64,000 nucleotides of DNA from Alitta virens (GCA_932294295.1 OW028580.1:6176874-6240873); one strand, 5' to 3'. Positions 21,698-34,122 are shown, counted from the first letter of the stretch. The notes: generated from the letters alone by a model not told the origin. Numbers and translations: made by a program.

Positions 21698-24600
21698 CTA
21701 AACACCATCAGCATTGGCGGGGACTTCAATGTCCTTAGGTTTCTCATTGTTTTTGCGTTCACACTGGAGAGAACAGCACAAAGCTCCAGTCTGAGCGATG
21801 CTATCATTGCAATCAGGATCTGTCCCAGAGGAACATACACCTGCAATCACCTGCAATCAAAATAATGCAATGTGTATTGTACATATTATGCAAACAATCG
21901 TATACCATATAGTATTCAGAATCATGATGGTATTTATCGAATCATAATCAGTAAAGGTCAATCCCAGACAGCATTCCAAACCAGGCCAGCATCGTTTCTA
22001 TGTAGGCCACCATCGGTAAAAAAACGTTTCAACTTCGCCGACATCATGCCGACGTTGATTCGATTTGGAATGCCATCTGGGATTATGCAAATCATCTGGC
22101 CAGGCAACTTCTTATTTCGCCGTTGTGTAAGATGTTATTGAAAGTAACATATATAATCAACCTTCGAATGGAAAATTAATTAACTGATTAAATTAAAAAA
22201 CAAAAGTAATCGTCTAAAATGTAATTTAAATGCTTTCTTCTCAATATCATGATTACTCTTGCTTATTATATTTTTTGATAGGCCATTAACAAATATAGGA
22301 CTATCATAATGTATGTTGTATGGCAGACCAGATGTATTAAGTGAATGAAGCCTCAAATTAAGTGAAAAAATATGGGTCAATAATTGAAGGGATATTGAGA
22401 TCTGTGATGCACATATATTTTGTAACAGTTATTCTTTGGCATGCATATACAAGGCACAGACACCAGTCTCAATGAGTTAGTAGCTATCATACCGTAATTA
22501 AGTGTTTACATTGTAGGCCTAGGACCAGGCTAGTGCTGCTGGCATTCTTCACACAACACCAGACATATTCTTTCATTTTTTTTTAAAGAATTGTCTTGTT
22601 ATAAATATTAGCCAGGTAAAGTCAATAAAGGCAAAGGTAACTGCCCATAAATTACTTTTGTAAAAACCGGCACCTTGACTCAGCATGTGGTAGTGGCTGC
22701 ATCCGTGTGCATAGTTTGCGAACTCACCTGGTCATTTGCACATTCAACCATTTTTCCGTACGCTCCACTCAGCCAGTTGCACTGATTCTTGTTAATTTTC
22801 AGACCAAGACCTGTGAAAATTGCACGAAAATTAATTTTATTCATCAAAATGAATGTGTTGTAGAGGTACAGTAACAAGCAAAACCACCAAATTAGCTCTT
22901 TACGATGATCATGTTCTTCCATCAAGACTAATAACTTTTGCAACAGTAGCTCTACAAAAAACATGTACTAGTTTTTCTATAGTCTCACTATGTTACAAAT
23001 AGCACTCTAATATAATGTACTGAATTCTTAATATCATGCAAATACTGCATACAAATTGTTCATGTATAGAGAACAAACTGAACTTTTTAATCCTGATCAA
23101 TATATATGCACAAATATTAATGCGATTGTCAGTAATATGAAGAAGAATAAATGTCCATATGTTTCTAGGTCATGTTTTATCATTAAAGCTTGGAGCAGTC
23201 AAAACAAAACACACAAAAAAAGAAAAAGAAATGTAACTGAAAAATCAAAGCCAAACTTCTAACTTATTAAAACACCCTATGTAACCAGTAACGTTTTACA
23301 ATAAAAAATTGAGCTGACATTTAATTTAATTGCTTTGCATAAGTGTATTATCAGCCAGAAAGTTGGGGTTTGAATTTTTTTTGCAAACATGTCCGTCAAT
23401 TTTGTGCTGCTCCATGCCATTTATGGAAATATACGACCAAAAGAAAAAAACAAAAAAGACGAATGGACATTTATTTTGAACCCTATACTACACTTTACCG
23501 TCACAACACTGTATCCTGCCAAACTTGTTGGTGCCACAGTTTGCTGATTTTCCAGAAGTGCACACTGATGTCACAACTCTGTTTTCTATGCATTTCACAT
23601 TCTCGCCCTGAATTCCGTCATATTGTGCACAATGGAATGCCTCTGAAGCTGTGAAAAATAAGTCTCCTATAGCAGCTATTCAACTTATATTTTAGAGCAA
23701 CTGTACTTCACAAAAAGATTGTCTGGTTTCAGACAAATAATTAAGGATAAACAATATGTTGGCTGATCCTACAAACCACTGAATGTACCAGCGAAACAAT
23801 GATTTGGCAATGTCTGAAAAATATATATATATAATATATACATATTTTTTTAAAGCCTTTTTTGGGAAGTAGTGATCACAAGTGTAGCACAGCAAGCTTA
23901 ACAAAAATTGAAAATTACACACATTTAGTGAGAAGTTGATGCCAACTGTTTCCATAGAACCCATGCATTTAGTAAAACTTACAAGAACATTTTTTAAAGC
24001 TTAGGATATGTACTGTTCAACCATATGATTGGCAGTAGTTTGGACAGGGGTTTTGCTCTCGGCCAAGTCATTCTCTTATCAACATTTTTAAGCATCCATG
24101 AAGCCGGTCCGAACATTTACTTTTTAAGAACTCTATTTTTTCTTTTATTTGTCTCAATATTTTACAAAATTGTCTTAGTATTTTGTGATTTGTAGTTTAC
24201 CAAAAATATACTGACTTAATACCCATTTTATTTACATTCTAACTTTTATTGCAATGCAATGCTATGGTCAACTTGATATGGTGCAATTGATAAACGGACA
24301 TTATTTTCCTTCAATAAACCAATAAATATTTATATTTATTATAGCAATATGTCCTGGAATAAACTACTGAACATATCCAACAAATCTCCACCAGAGGAAA
24401 TTATAAACTAATTTATTCAGGACTTCTTATGAACAATCAGCTTCCTTAATCCAGGCACCAATTAGCAGAAACATTTCTGTGGCAGGCCCAATACAAATTG
24501 ATGTATCTATTATTTTATTATTAACTATTCATTACTATTACTCCTTACTTGTTATATCAGCCACAGAACAGCATTTGATCTGAGTGTGATGTGCATTGCA

Positions 24601-25251
24601 ATCTCCCTGATCACGAGAAGTGCAAACTCCTATTGCTACATATCCGGGAGGGCATTCTGTTGTTTCACCATATGCACCATGACTATTAAAACAAATAAAA
24701 TCACATTTAATTTGTCACTCTAAATCACTTTGAGTCAGGATGATGGGTCTGCCTCTGTTATTGAAACAAATGAAAATCACAGTTTTCCACTAAAAATCCC
24801 TTTGGCTCACGAGGTGAGCCCACTGACTTTTAAAGACATTTTTTACAAACTTTAGACTCAAAGAAAATCAAAATTTTTTTCCACTGTAAAATACTTTAAG
24901 TCAGAATGTTGATTAGACACTGTTATTAAAAGAAAATCACATTTTTTAGCCAAAAGGTTAAGTCAGTGATGAGTTCTATTAGTCATGATAATGACTAACT
25001 TTACTCAAGAACATATGACTTTACTGATATTAACCCAAGACTGATTTGCTAGTTCAGGATAGTCAAATGTTTCAAGTTAGTGAAAACGTTTATAATAAAA
25101 AGTCAGTGGATTTTATTTTTTATTTTGTTATAATATTACAAAAATATAATTGCAATTATACTCACACTACACGACATTTGTTCCGATCCACACTTCTTTG
25201 GCCTGCTGCTAGCCCAACAACAACAATTGCAATTGCAATAATCTTTAACAT
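21698..25251 (-). CDS. Cys-rich secreted protein with three six-Cys repeats, 201 aa, five exons
   Basis: Family not recognised. Exons 25251-25166, 24682-24549, 23648-23499, 22810-22728, 21850-21698, all with GT-AG sites and agreeing phases (2,1,1,0). A 17-residue signal peptide (MLKIIAIAIVVVGLAAG) is followed by three ~50-residue repeats, each C-x12/13-C-x9-C-x7-C-x8-10-CC. They carry signatures CPPGYVAIGVCTSRDQGDC, VVTSVCTSGKSANC and VIAGVCSSGTDPDC. Repeat 3 is split by the last intron in the middle of the cysteine pattern. The C-terminus is short and lysine/acid-rich. Six cysteines per repeat, in an even number, suggest three disulfides each. It is the intact relative of the genes at 9944-19030 and 7440-8186, and all three lie on the minus strand. 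Role unknown; a secreted defence, mucus or matrix protein is possible but only a guess. Confidence 0.8.
21961..22083. mobile_element. 123-bp foldback MITE
   Basis: Left end atcccagacagcattccaaa (21961-21980) is the inverted match of right end tttggaatgccatctgggat (22064-22083), 18 of 20 bases. It lies 5' on the plus strand, inside intron 4 of the Cys-rich gene. No clear target duplication was found by eye. Confidence 0.8.
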
Positions 25252-27058
25252 GGTTCCAACTGGGCTGTTCTTTAATATACTACAACACAAATTTACTAAT
25301 TGGATTGCAATTGCCAACTCTTCCCATGGAGCCTTTTATACTATGGTAAAGGAAATATTTTGATAACCTATGATCGTAGAGCAATCAATTATCAGATTAT
25401 ATTGGAGGAGGGGAGGGGGGTCAAAATTGTTGGGGCACTTTTGTAATCATCAGAAAAGATAACACATGAAGGTACAGATATAACACTGCTTGATCTTTAC
25501 AGATGTTTTTTTTTTTTTCCTGTTTTCCCTTGTGCATTCAACGAAATAAAAAAGCTTGGTATATGACCAGTAACTGTTTTTCTATGGCACTGTGACAGGT
25601 TTAGTAACATGCCATGTGAGTAAAAAAAATATTTTTCATAAACCCTCAGGCAATCGATTGTTAAACATTCACTGGATAGAATAAATTTTCTAGAATCCCT
25701 GAATTGAACTCCTGTTTTGGTACTTTTTTGCCTGATCATGTGATCTGGAACTTGAGTGAAAAAAAGAAGACAGCATAAATCTATACATTTCATTGCAAGT
25801 AAATAGCAACAAACAGGAAATGATTAACTTAGGGAATAAACTCATGAATGGTTATTAATATATTATTTGGAAGAAATGACTTAATGTTTTGTATTATCAT
25901 AAATAAAAATACTCTAAAATCCAGAAAGAGAAAGAAAAGAAATTGCAGTAGATCAAAGCTCAATGATTCAACAAATCATGAAAAATGTTTCACGTTCATT
26001 CACACAAAGGTTACTCAATAGAATTAAGGTCATGTAGGTCTTTGTTAGATTGGACTAAACTGCTGAAAGAAGATATTTTCCTGTTGATATCATAAGAGTG
26101 TCATTGTGGTTGACAATACCATAAGAATATAATAGAAACCTTCATATAGCATAGCTTTGTTTTTTCTATCATAATTTATTGTCGCACCATTTCTGGAAAT
26201 GTACTGATGTTTGAAGAAAATCTGTGCTGATCCCACAACCTTATAAAGTTACTTGTTTTAATTGTTTGAGAATCCATTATCAAATCTAAGATTTCAGGGA
26301 CCAGTTTTTAACTGGCAGTAACTACAATCTGTTATGGTCTCACAGATTATGAAAAAAACACAACAGAAAGCTTGGTGCATAAAGCCAATGTTATAAAGAG
26401 TACAAATAGTAAAGCCTAGATCTGATTGAATAATAGTGTAGATCTACAGGAATATCATCAAGTGCAATTTCTCAATTTATTGTTACGTGTCTCATGAACA
26501 CGTGCAAGAAAAACCATCACTTTTAAAAGCAGTTTTCAATCATATCTGATGGCCTTCATCAGCCTAATGCTTGGTTCAGATCAGTCACATCACCCTTCAT
26601 CAGCCTAATGCTTGGTTCAGATCAGTCACATCACCCTTCATCAGCCTAATGCTTGGCTCAGATCAGTCACATCACCCTTCATCAGCCTAATGCTTGGCTC
26701 AGTCACATGACCATCCATGAGTGAATAACATATGATGGAAATTGCGTATTAATCACCATATGAGTGTGTAGTTCTTTAACATTGTGGCCATGTGCAGAAA
26801 ATGTACTAATGATTTTGCATTAGTCATAGTTTGTTGTGTAGTCCATTTTGAATATTTACATCACAGACAGATCTCTTGTCTAAAATATTTGACTTTACAT
26901 TGTCAGTTTTAACCATAGTCTGAATTAATCTGACATATCTACCATAAATATGACACATTGGTAGACAACCGATAGGTATACACATATTACAACCACAATA
27001 ACAACATCAATCTATATTATTATTAATTAAATAGGTAGTGATAAGTGAGAATAGCTGG
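25252..27058. other. Intergenic, mostly plain
   Basis: No gene seen. Contains the 41-bp minisatellite (26554-26709); the remainder is AT-rich unique DNA. Confidence 0.55.
26554..26709. repeat. 41-bp minisatellite, ~3.7 copies
   Basis: Units begin cttcatcagcctaatgcttgg at 26554, 26595, 26636 and 26677, nearly identical. The last is truncated (ggctcagtcacatgacc). There are no spacers, so it is a plain tandem array. Confidence 0.93.
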
Positions 27059-27065
27059 TTTATTC

Positions 27066-28271
27066 TTAATCAAAACATCTTTCGAACAGCAAGAGGTTGG
27101 GTGTTGTGATGTCTTTGCCTCTGAGGTCAATGTAGCCATAGCTTGCATCTCGTAGTAGGTAGGTTTTTACTTCTGTTGGTGTTGCTGTAGGATTTTGACC
27201 AAGGTATCTGGCAACTGAGCCTGCAACATAGCCACAGGATACTGAAGTGCCTGACCTATAATCCAAACATCCATCATACATATGGCTTGCCGATGCAATC
27301 CCTTCTCCAGGTGCAAGGATGTCTACACAGAAGCCCCAGTTTGAGAAAGAAGCAAGTTCCTCATAAACATTGGTAGCTCCCACTGTAATGGCACTGCTTG
27401 ACCGGGCTGGACTGTAGCTACATGCATCATCATCATCATTTCCCGCTGCTACTACCACTGGTATATTTGCTGCAACTGCACCTGCCACTGCTGAGTCTAT
27501 GGTTTCACTTGCGCCACCTGCCAGTGACATGCTTATCACGCCTCGACCACCTGCAGACTGGAGATCTTCTATTGTCCAGTTGATACCTTCAATAATTGAT
27601 GAAGTAGTACCAATGCCTTCATCATTGAGTACCTTCACTGATACTGCTATTGAACCCCTAGCTATACCAACTATGTGCTCTCCGATTGCTGCACCTGCAC
27701 AGGCTGTAACATGTCCGACCATGTCCTCATTACCTCCGCCAATTGTATTTGTACCAAAGACTGCACGGTCTCCTAATGAAGAATGACTATATCGGATTCC
27801 AGTATCTAAGACGTAAACTTTAACACCAGCACCCCCGTTTTCCTGGGCATGGAACAGAGAAAAACCATAATCTGGTTCTGGCCGAGAAGAAAATCTGCTC
27901 AAACTCCAGTATCGAGCAAACGTACCATCTGTTGTGCATTGTTGGGCCATCTTATCTGCTACATTTGCTTCAATGAGTTTCACTTCTGACAAATGATAGG
28001 CTTTTCTTATCACTTCTTCACTTTGAACTTGCACCTGAAAAATTGGTGGCTTCAAAGCAAGGAACTCCTTAATGATTTTGATTTCTTGTGAGATTCCTTG
28101 CAGTTTCTTTGAAAATTCATTAACATTGACATCAACTTCATGTAGCAGTACTAGGTATTCGTCATCGATGCGCCCAACTGCATATAAATTTTGGATTTGA
28201 TGTGATTCAGATTCAGACAATGCTGATCCCAGACACAGCAATGCCATAACACCTGAGATGAATGTCATCAT
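27066..28271 (-). CDS. Secreted subtilisin-like serine protease (S8, proteinase-K family), 401 aa, single exon
   Basis: The only intact subtilase in the window. Signal peptide at residues 1-19 (ALLCLGSALS); inhibitor-I9 propeptide about 37-108 (EYLVLLHEVD ... EVKLIEANVA); catalytic domain from ~115. Triad: D156 in VYVLDTGI, H187 in GHVTACAGA, S343 in SGTSVSCG; oxyanion N278 in VVVAAGN. The usual GHGTHCAG box is altered (H-V-T-A), as partly in its neighbour at 31140-32244, so activity or specificity may differ. Four acidic residues follow the oxyanion Asn (NDDDDAC). TATA box 50 bp upstream; AATAAA lies two bases after the stop, giving a very short 3' UTR. The family degrades protein extracellularly after propeptide removal. 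An extracellular digestive or defence role is inference. Confidence 0.93.
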   Translation of the reverse strand: MMTFISGVMALLCLGSALSESESHQIQNLYAVGRIDDEYLVLLHEVDVNVNEFSKKLQGISQEIKIIKEFLALKPPIFQVQVQSEEVIRKAYHLSEVKLIEANVADKMAQQCTTDGTFARYWSLSRFSSRPEPDYGFSLFHAQENGGAGVKVYVLDTGIRYSHSSLGDRAVFGTNTIGGGNEDMVGHVTACAGAAIGEHIVGIARGSIAVSVKVLNDEGIGTTSSIIEGINWTIEDLQSAGGRGVISMSLAGGASETIDSAVAGAVAANIPVVVAAGNDDDDACSYSPARSSSAITVGATNVYEELASFSNWGFCVDILAPGEGIASASHMYDGCLDYRSGTSVSCGYVAGSVARYLGQNPTATPTEVKTYLLRDASYGYIDLRGKDITTPNLLLFERCFD

Positions 28272-28319
28272 TTTGGAAGTTCACCTCATGCCAGTTACTG
28301 CAACTGATCTGGCATTTGT

Positions 28320-28328
28320 CTTTATATA
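28320..28328 (-). promoter_or_regulatory. TATA box of the intact subtilase
   Basis: TATATAAAG on the minus strand, about 50 bp before the ATG at 28271. The following leader (acaaatgccagatcagttgc) is nearly the same before the pseudogene at 31140-32244, whose box is at about 32301-32309. The relative at 38579-39785 has tatataaag near 39819-39827. Confidence 0.75.
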
Positions 28329-28385
28329 ACACATATAAAGCACTTTATCTCTTTTTTAATCTATTGTTTTCTATGAATGAAACTT

Positions 28386-28440
28386 TTCAGAAAATGAAAT
28401 TTTATTGTGCCTGGAGAAAATGTGTTAATATCCCACGTAA
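28386..28440 (-). promoter_or_regulatory. Shared upstream element of subtilase genes
   Basis: Core ctggagaaa..tgtt.aat.tcccacataa (plus-strand reading) lies ~115-170 bp upstream of this ATG, with counterparts at 32364-32428 and 39926-39956 at nearly the same distance from their ATGs. Additional orphan copies are at 6692-6750, 28519-28558 and 32588-32646. It could be a control element kept through gene duplication or a small dispersed repeat. Confidence 0.45.
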
Positions 28441-29084
28441 GTACGAAAGAAAATAACAAGTTATATACTACACCACTTTATTCATATCTTCCTTTTTATT
28501 TATTATTTTTATTTAAAGACACGCACCAACTGGAAAAACCTGTTTGAATCCCACATAGTTATGACAGATACAATGCAAAATTTAAAAAAAAAAGCCATAT
28601 AAACCAATGTCAAAACTTTGGGGACACAATGGCGCCATATCTGTATAAAATAGAATGATTCTGCCCACACATTTATGGGTGCCTAAGTTGGATGGCTGTT
28701 TCATGTAAGTTCATCTTAACTATAACAGCAAATTGACACATTGCATTAAATGAGATTTTCAAAATTGTTCTTGAATCAGATCTGGGCTCACCTTTTTTTG
28801 TGGACTTCAAAATTGCGACTATATATATATGAATCTTGAATTGGAGTTTGTTTCATCACAATCCATGAGACCATGACAGATCAAAATTTCATGATACCGA
28901 ATCTCCACCATTAAAAACAAGTAGCTTTATCAAATCATCTGGATCAGCTCAGATTTCTTTCACACGTCAGTACATTTCCAGAAATGGTGTGACCATAAAT
29001 CTATATGTAACAAAGCTATGCCCCACATAAAGGCTTCTATTATATTCTTATGGTATTTTAACTGCTGTTGCTAGGTAAGCTGCC
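28441..29084. other. Divergent intergenic region
   Basis: Lies between the minus-strand subtilase and the plus-strand pseudogene. Holds an orphan shared element (28519-28558). No gene seen. Confidence 0.5.
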
Positions 29085-30278
29085 ATGATGGTTGCTCTTG
29101 CATTTTCTGTTTCACTACTGTATCTGGGACATGTGCTGTCATCTACACCACAGATTCAAAACTTAGATGCACCTGGTCGCATTGACGGCGAATACCTTGT
29201 TGTGCTGAAAGAAACTGAATTGAGTGTTGACAGAGCAATGTACATTGACAAGTTTGTGGCTGAACTCAAAGGCATCCTACCAGAAATTGAAGTCATCAAG
29301 AAGTTCTCCACTTTGAATCACCAATATTGCATGTGAAAGTTGATAATGAAGAGATTATGAGACAAGCTTACAAGTTACCACACATAAACTCATTGAAGCC
29401 AATGTGGCACAGAAGATGGCCCAGCAATGTTCAACAGAGACTCTATTGGACTTGGCGTTTGAAAAGGATTTCATCGAGACCACCACCAGACTATTCATCG
29501 GCAGAGTACAGTTACCATCTGAATGGAGGAAGCTAATGTCTGTATTTACATCTTGGACACTGGTTAGAACCCCCATAACGACTATGAAGGCAGAGCTTTT
29601 CATGGTATGAACAAAATTTTAGGAAATGACAGAGACTATCTTGGTCATGGCACTCACTGTACTGGAATATCGATAGGTACTAATGCTGATGTTACCTAAG
29701 CTGGAACAGTATATATGGCAAAAGACTCAATGATCAAAATATCTTTAAAACAACATCAGTTGTTGAAGGTATAATCTAGGCAATAGAGTTTGAAGCAGCA
29801 TTAACAGGCAGAGGTGTAATTAGCATGCCTCTAGCTGGTCTTCCAAGTGATGCCATAGACTCAGCTGTTGCAAGTGCCCTTGCAGAAAATGTGCTAGTTG
29901 TAGTAGCGGCAGGAAATGATAATGAGGATGCATGCAACTATAGTCCTGCACGCATAAATGGTGCTATTACAGTCAGTTTAACTACAATTGGAGACAATCT
30001 GAGTTCGTTCTTTAACTGGGGCTTCTGTGTAGACATTCTGCCTCCTGGAGAAGGCATTCTTAGCTCACCCCACTTGTGTCGGGTGCTGGTTAATTAGGGC
30101 GGGTACGTCCATGTCCACTTCATTTTTAGCAGGAGCAGTTGCTGTTTTCTTGAGTGTAAACCAACTTGCTACATCAGCTGAGGTCAAGACCCAATTAACA
30201 CGCAGTGCCAGCTATGGCTACGTAAACCTCTGAGGAAGGGAAGACACGCCCAATCTTGTTCTATATGAAAGATGCTGA
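29085..30278 (+). pseudogene. Subtilase pseudogene
   Basis: ATG at 29085 opens a good signal peptide (MMVALAFSVSLLYLGHVLSS) and propeptide (GRIDGEYLVVLKET), but the frame is lost near 29330. The remainder is readable only by changing frame: a YILDT-like Asp box near 29553, HGTHCTGISIG near 29645 (active-site His), VVVAAGN near 29905, GTSMSTSF-like Ser box near 30108, ending TPNLVLYERC. In-frame stops occur near 29697, 29777 and 30095. AATAAA at 30303. Confidence 0.9.
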
Positions 30279-31139
30279 ATACAATGTACGAATCAAGTTC
30301 AAATAAACAGCTAGTTCACGATCTGCTCATTTTTTTACAGTCATCTCCAACAATACGATGTATAATGAATTAAGATTTTCCTTTCAATTGCGAACTTTTA
30401 AAATGGTTACCTCACAAATGACATCAGCAAGATTGCTTAATAGTACATGTGTCAAGATCCGAAAGTTTACTGTACATTCCAACCAAAGAAACTAACTTTA
30501 TCTAACAAACTGATAGGTTTCTTAGGAAACATTTTTGTAATGAGTTTTGCTCATGATAACCAACATACATCTATATACATTATATATGGTTACATGATAT
30601 CATAGGGAGATTTTTTCAAACTGTACAGAGAATGTTAGAAACACAACACTGAAAAAATTATAGTGTGCTGGTGTTTGGGTGATACGTAAAAAAGCATTTG
30701 ACAAAATCCTAGCCACTTTTTTGTTGCATTTTGCCAGTGTTTCCTTTTGCTAAACACCCAGTTTCAAGTGCTAATTTTCTCAAATTTGAGCATCTGTGTA
30801 AAGTATTGACCATACAAGGGTAATTATGATAAAGCACTTTAATTATGTCTGATGAGAGTTTAGTGTGCAATCAGTAAAGATACATATGGGAACAAGGGTG
30901 TTTTGTTGTTGATGAAACTTTATTTTTGAAGAATAATATAGATAGATAGATAGATAGATAGGTAGATAGGTGGATAGGTAGATCCATAGTTAGATAGATA
31001 GATAGATAGTAAGATAGATAGATAGATAGATGGATAGATATGGAAAGTGCATCAAGAGATATACTTTTGCAAGAATCATTTGTATTATGTATAGTTCTTT
31101 GTTTGAAATCATAACAACAATAATATTAGCTAAATGGCT
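30279..31139. other. Convergent intergenic region with GATA microsatellite
   Basis: No gene seen. (gata)n runs from about 30938 to 31041 with ggta and gatcc interruptions. Confidence 0.7.
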
Positions 31140-32244
31140 CTATTCAGAACACCGTTTATGCAACAGGAGATTTGGTGTTCCCTTTGTACCTCGAATGTCC
31201 ATTTAACCAAAGCTTGCATCCAGCAGAAGGAGTTCTTCACTTCTGAAGGTGTTGCAGTGGAATTTTGACCAAGATATCTGGAAACTCATCCTGCAACGTA
31301 GCCACAAGATATTGAAGTGCCTAACTATGTGGCAAAAAATCCATCACATGTGTGGCCTGCAGATCCAATAGATTCACCAGGAGCAAGGATATCCACACAC
31401 CAACCCCAGTTTGAGACAAAGCAACGGCCTCATCAATATTGGTAGCTCTAATTGTAATGACACTACTTGATCGAGCTGGACTGTAATTGCATGCATCATC
31501 ATCATCATTTCCCACTGCTACTACTACTGGTATATTTGCTGAAACAGCACTTGCTACTGCTGAGTCCATTGTTTCACTAGCACCACCTGCCAGTGACATG
31601 CCTATCACGCCTCGACCACCTGCAAACTAAAGATCATCTATCGCCCAGTTGATACCTTCAATAACTGATGAAGTAGTACCAATGTTTTCATCATTAAGCA
31701 CCTCACTGATACTGCTTTTGCACCTCTAGATATACCAACTGAGCTGCCTCCAATTGCTGCTCCTGCACCGGCTGTACCATGTTCGACCATGTCCTCATTA
31801 CCACTTTCAATTGTATTTGTACCAAAGACTGCTCGTCCTTCAAGTGTAAGCTGAGTCAAGCGGATTCCAGTATCTAAGATATACACTCGAACACCAGAAC
31901 CTCCATTTTCATAGGGATAAAAATAGTCAAAGCCATATTGTGGTATGTCTCTAGATGAAAGTCTAGTCATACTGCGATACTTTACAAGGGAGTAATCTGT
32001 CAGACATTGTTGGGCCATCTTATCTGCTACATTTGCTGCAACGAGTTTCACTGATAGGCTTTTCATGTGAGATTCCTTGCAGTTTCTTCGCAAATTCTTC
32101 AACATTGACATCAACTTCATGTAGCAGTACTAGGTATTCCTCATCGATGTGCCCCACTGCATGTAAATTTTGTATTTGATGTGACTCAGTTTCAGACAAT
32201 GCGGATCCCAGACACAAGAATTTCACAACACCTTAGACAAACAT
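31140..32244 (-). pseudogene. Subtilase pseudogene, sister of the intact gene
   Basis: Same promoter and leader as the intact gene, but the ATG (32244) is followed by GTC-TAA within four codons. Further on there is a ~60-bp deletion in the propeptide (near 32062-32070), a one-base loss in SVKVLND (near 31710), and other frameshifts near 31420 and 31250. Boxes still visible: VYILDTGI, EHGTAGAGA, VVVAVGNDDDDAC and the C-terminal TPNLLLHKRC. The His box again shows HGTA rather than HGTH. Confidence 0.9.
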
Positions 32245-32973
32245 TTTAATTTTGGGAGATCACCTCATGCCAGTCACAGCAACTGATCTGGCATTTGTTT
32301 TTATATAGCACAATACATTAGTCTTATCTCTCTTTTAAGCTATTGTTTCCTGCAAATATGACTTTCCAGAAAATACAATTTCATAATACCTGGACTATCT
32401 AGAGAAAATCGGTTAATTTCCCACATAATTATAGAAAACAAAAACAAACAAAAAACAGACCATAACATACATTTTGGAAAATGTATTTTTGAGCTTCATA
32501 GCCAGACATCACTTACCTCATGTTTGGTCATATAATTTTCCTTTTGATCTATTTATTTTATTTTTTCTTTACAGACATACTTAGCTTTCATGAAAATATT
32601 AATCTCTTGATAGCTACTGGAGAAACCTGTTGAAATCCCACATAACAAAGATACAGAGAACAAACACACAGTGAAATTGTTCTGCAAAAGGCTTTAGTTA
32701 AACGGCTTTTGCAGAAAACGTGACACACATGAATTATTCAGTTTTTTCCAAGAATTATAACTTCTGCTGCCAATTTTATCAAACAGTAAGAGGCTCATGA
32801 TCGAAAGCCCGTGTCAGTCAATTAAGATTAAAATTAATTTTTAACTCCATGAGATCCCACCAGATGGTCTCAAGCTTCACTGTTAAATTTTTTGATATGG
32901 CAAGTGAGATGCACAAAGGAGTTTGCTATTTATTGACATGCACACATTCTATAACTGCATTTATACTGTTTTC
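32245..32973. other. Divergent intergenic region
   Basis: Contains two copies of the shared upstream element (32364-32428 and 32588-32646); the second shares ~100 bp with 6640-6750. No gene. Confidence 0.55.
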
Positions 32974-34122
32974 ATGATGTTCAATCAGGCATTAGGCTTG
33001 TTCGTTGTGCTGTGTCTGGGATCAGCAGTGCCTGAAAAACCACAGACTTTTAACTTGCATGCATGACACTGATCTGGACAGAGTAAAGTATGTAGAAGAT
33101 TTCGTTGATAAACTACACAAGGTCTCACTTGGTTTTACCATCATAAAAACATTCACAGCATTGAGGCCACCCATCTTTCATTTGAAAGTTGACAATGAAG
33201 ATACAATGAGACAAGCTTACCAGCTTCCTGATGTTAAATTCATTGAGGCCAATGCAGCACACATGAAAGCTCAGCAACATGGCGCTCAACCATCCAATGC
33301 GTGGTTCTGTGGCATCCAAGTATCGGGTATTCTGGAACTGGGGCTTGAGCAAAATTGGGGTGTGGTCTCCTCCAAGTGAGTTTCTAAATTCCTATTATAC
33401 CTACCAACCAGGAGATAGACTTGGAGTCAGGATTTACATCCTTGATACTGGCATCTTTACTAATCACAATTTCTATGTGGGTAGAGCTGAATTTGGCGTG
33501 AACACAATTGGAGGTGATGATGAGGATGGATATCTTCATGGTACTCATTGCGCTGGAGTTGCAGTGGGTGATGTCTGTGGTGTTGCATGAGGAACTACAG
33601 CAGTAGGAGTCAAAGTCCTGCATAATAGTGGTATAGGCACAAAGTAATCAGTTGTAGAAGGTATCAACTGGGTCATTGAAAACCTTGAATCGACAGGTGG
33701 TCGAGATGTTATCAGCATTTCTATGGCTGGTGATCCAAGCGACGCTTTAGACTGTGCAGTTAGTAGTGCTACGTCAGCAAATATACCAGTGGTGGTGGCA
33801 GCAGGAAATGAAAATGCTGATGCTTGTACCATTAGGCCCGCTTGAGCTACAAGCGCAATCACAAATGAGCAATTGCCTCAGGAGACGTCCTTCCTGGTTG
33901 GTCTAACTGGGGTTCCTGTATAGATCTCCTTGCACCTGCAGCTGGTATTGTATCTACAGTTACGTGCTTCTACTGTACTGAATTTGACTATGGTACTTCA
34001 AGATCGAGTGCCCTTGTAGCAGGTGCAGTGGCTTTAAGACCCAGCTGTTCCGTAATGCAAGTGAAGGATATGTTGACCTCAGAGGAACAGTTGGAACTCC
34101 TAACCTTATGTTGTATGAATGA
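32974..34122 (+). pseudogene. Subtilase pseudogene
   Basis: ATG at 32974 (MMFNQALGLFVVLCLGSAVP), with a stop after ~30 codons (near 33064) and frameshifts. Propeptide DKLHKVSLGFTIIKTFTALR; Asp box VRIYILDTGI near 33427; an intact HGTHCAG near 33538; TGA at 33588; TAA at 33646; VVVAAGNENADAC near 33790; the Ser box and the region before the C-terminus are deleted or shifted. It ends TPNLMLYE. AATAAA at 34145. Confidence 0.9.

Noticed and set aside
26554..26709. Regular repeats resembling a CRISPR array
   Set aside because: Units are head-to-tail without unique spacers and the DNA is clearly eukaryotic.
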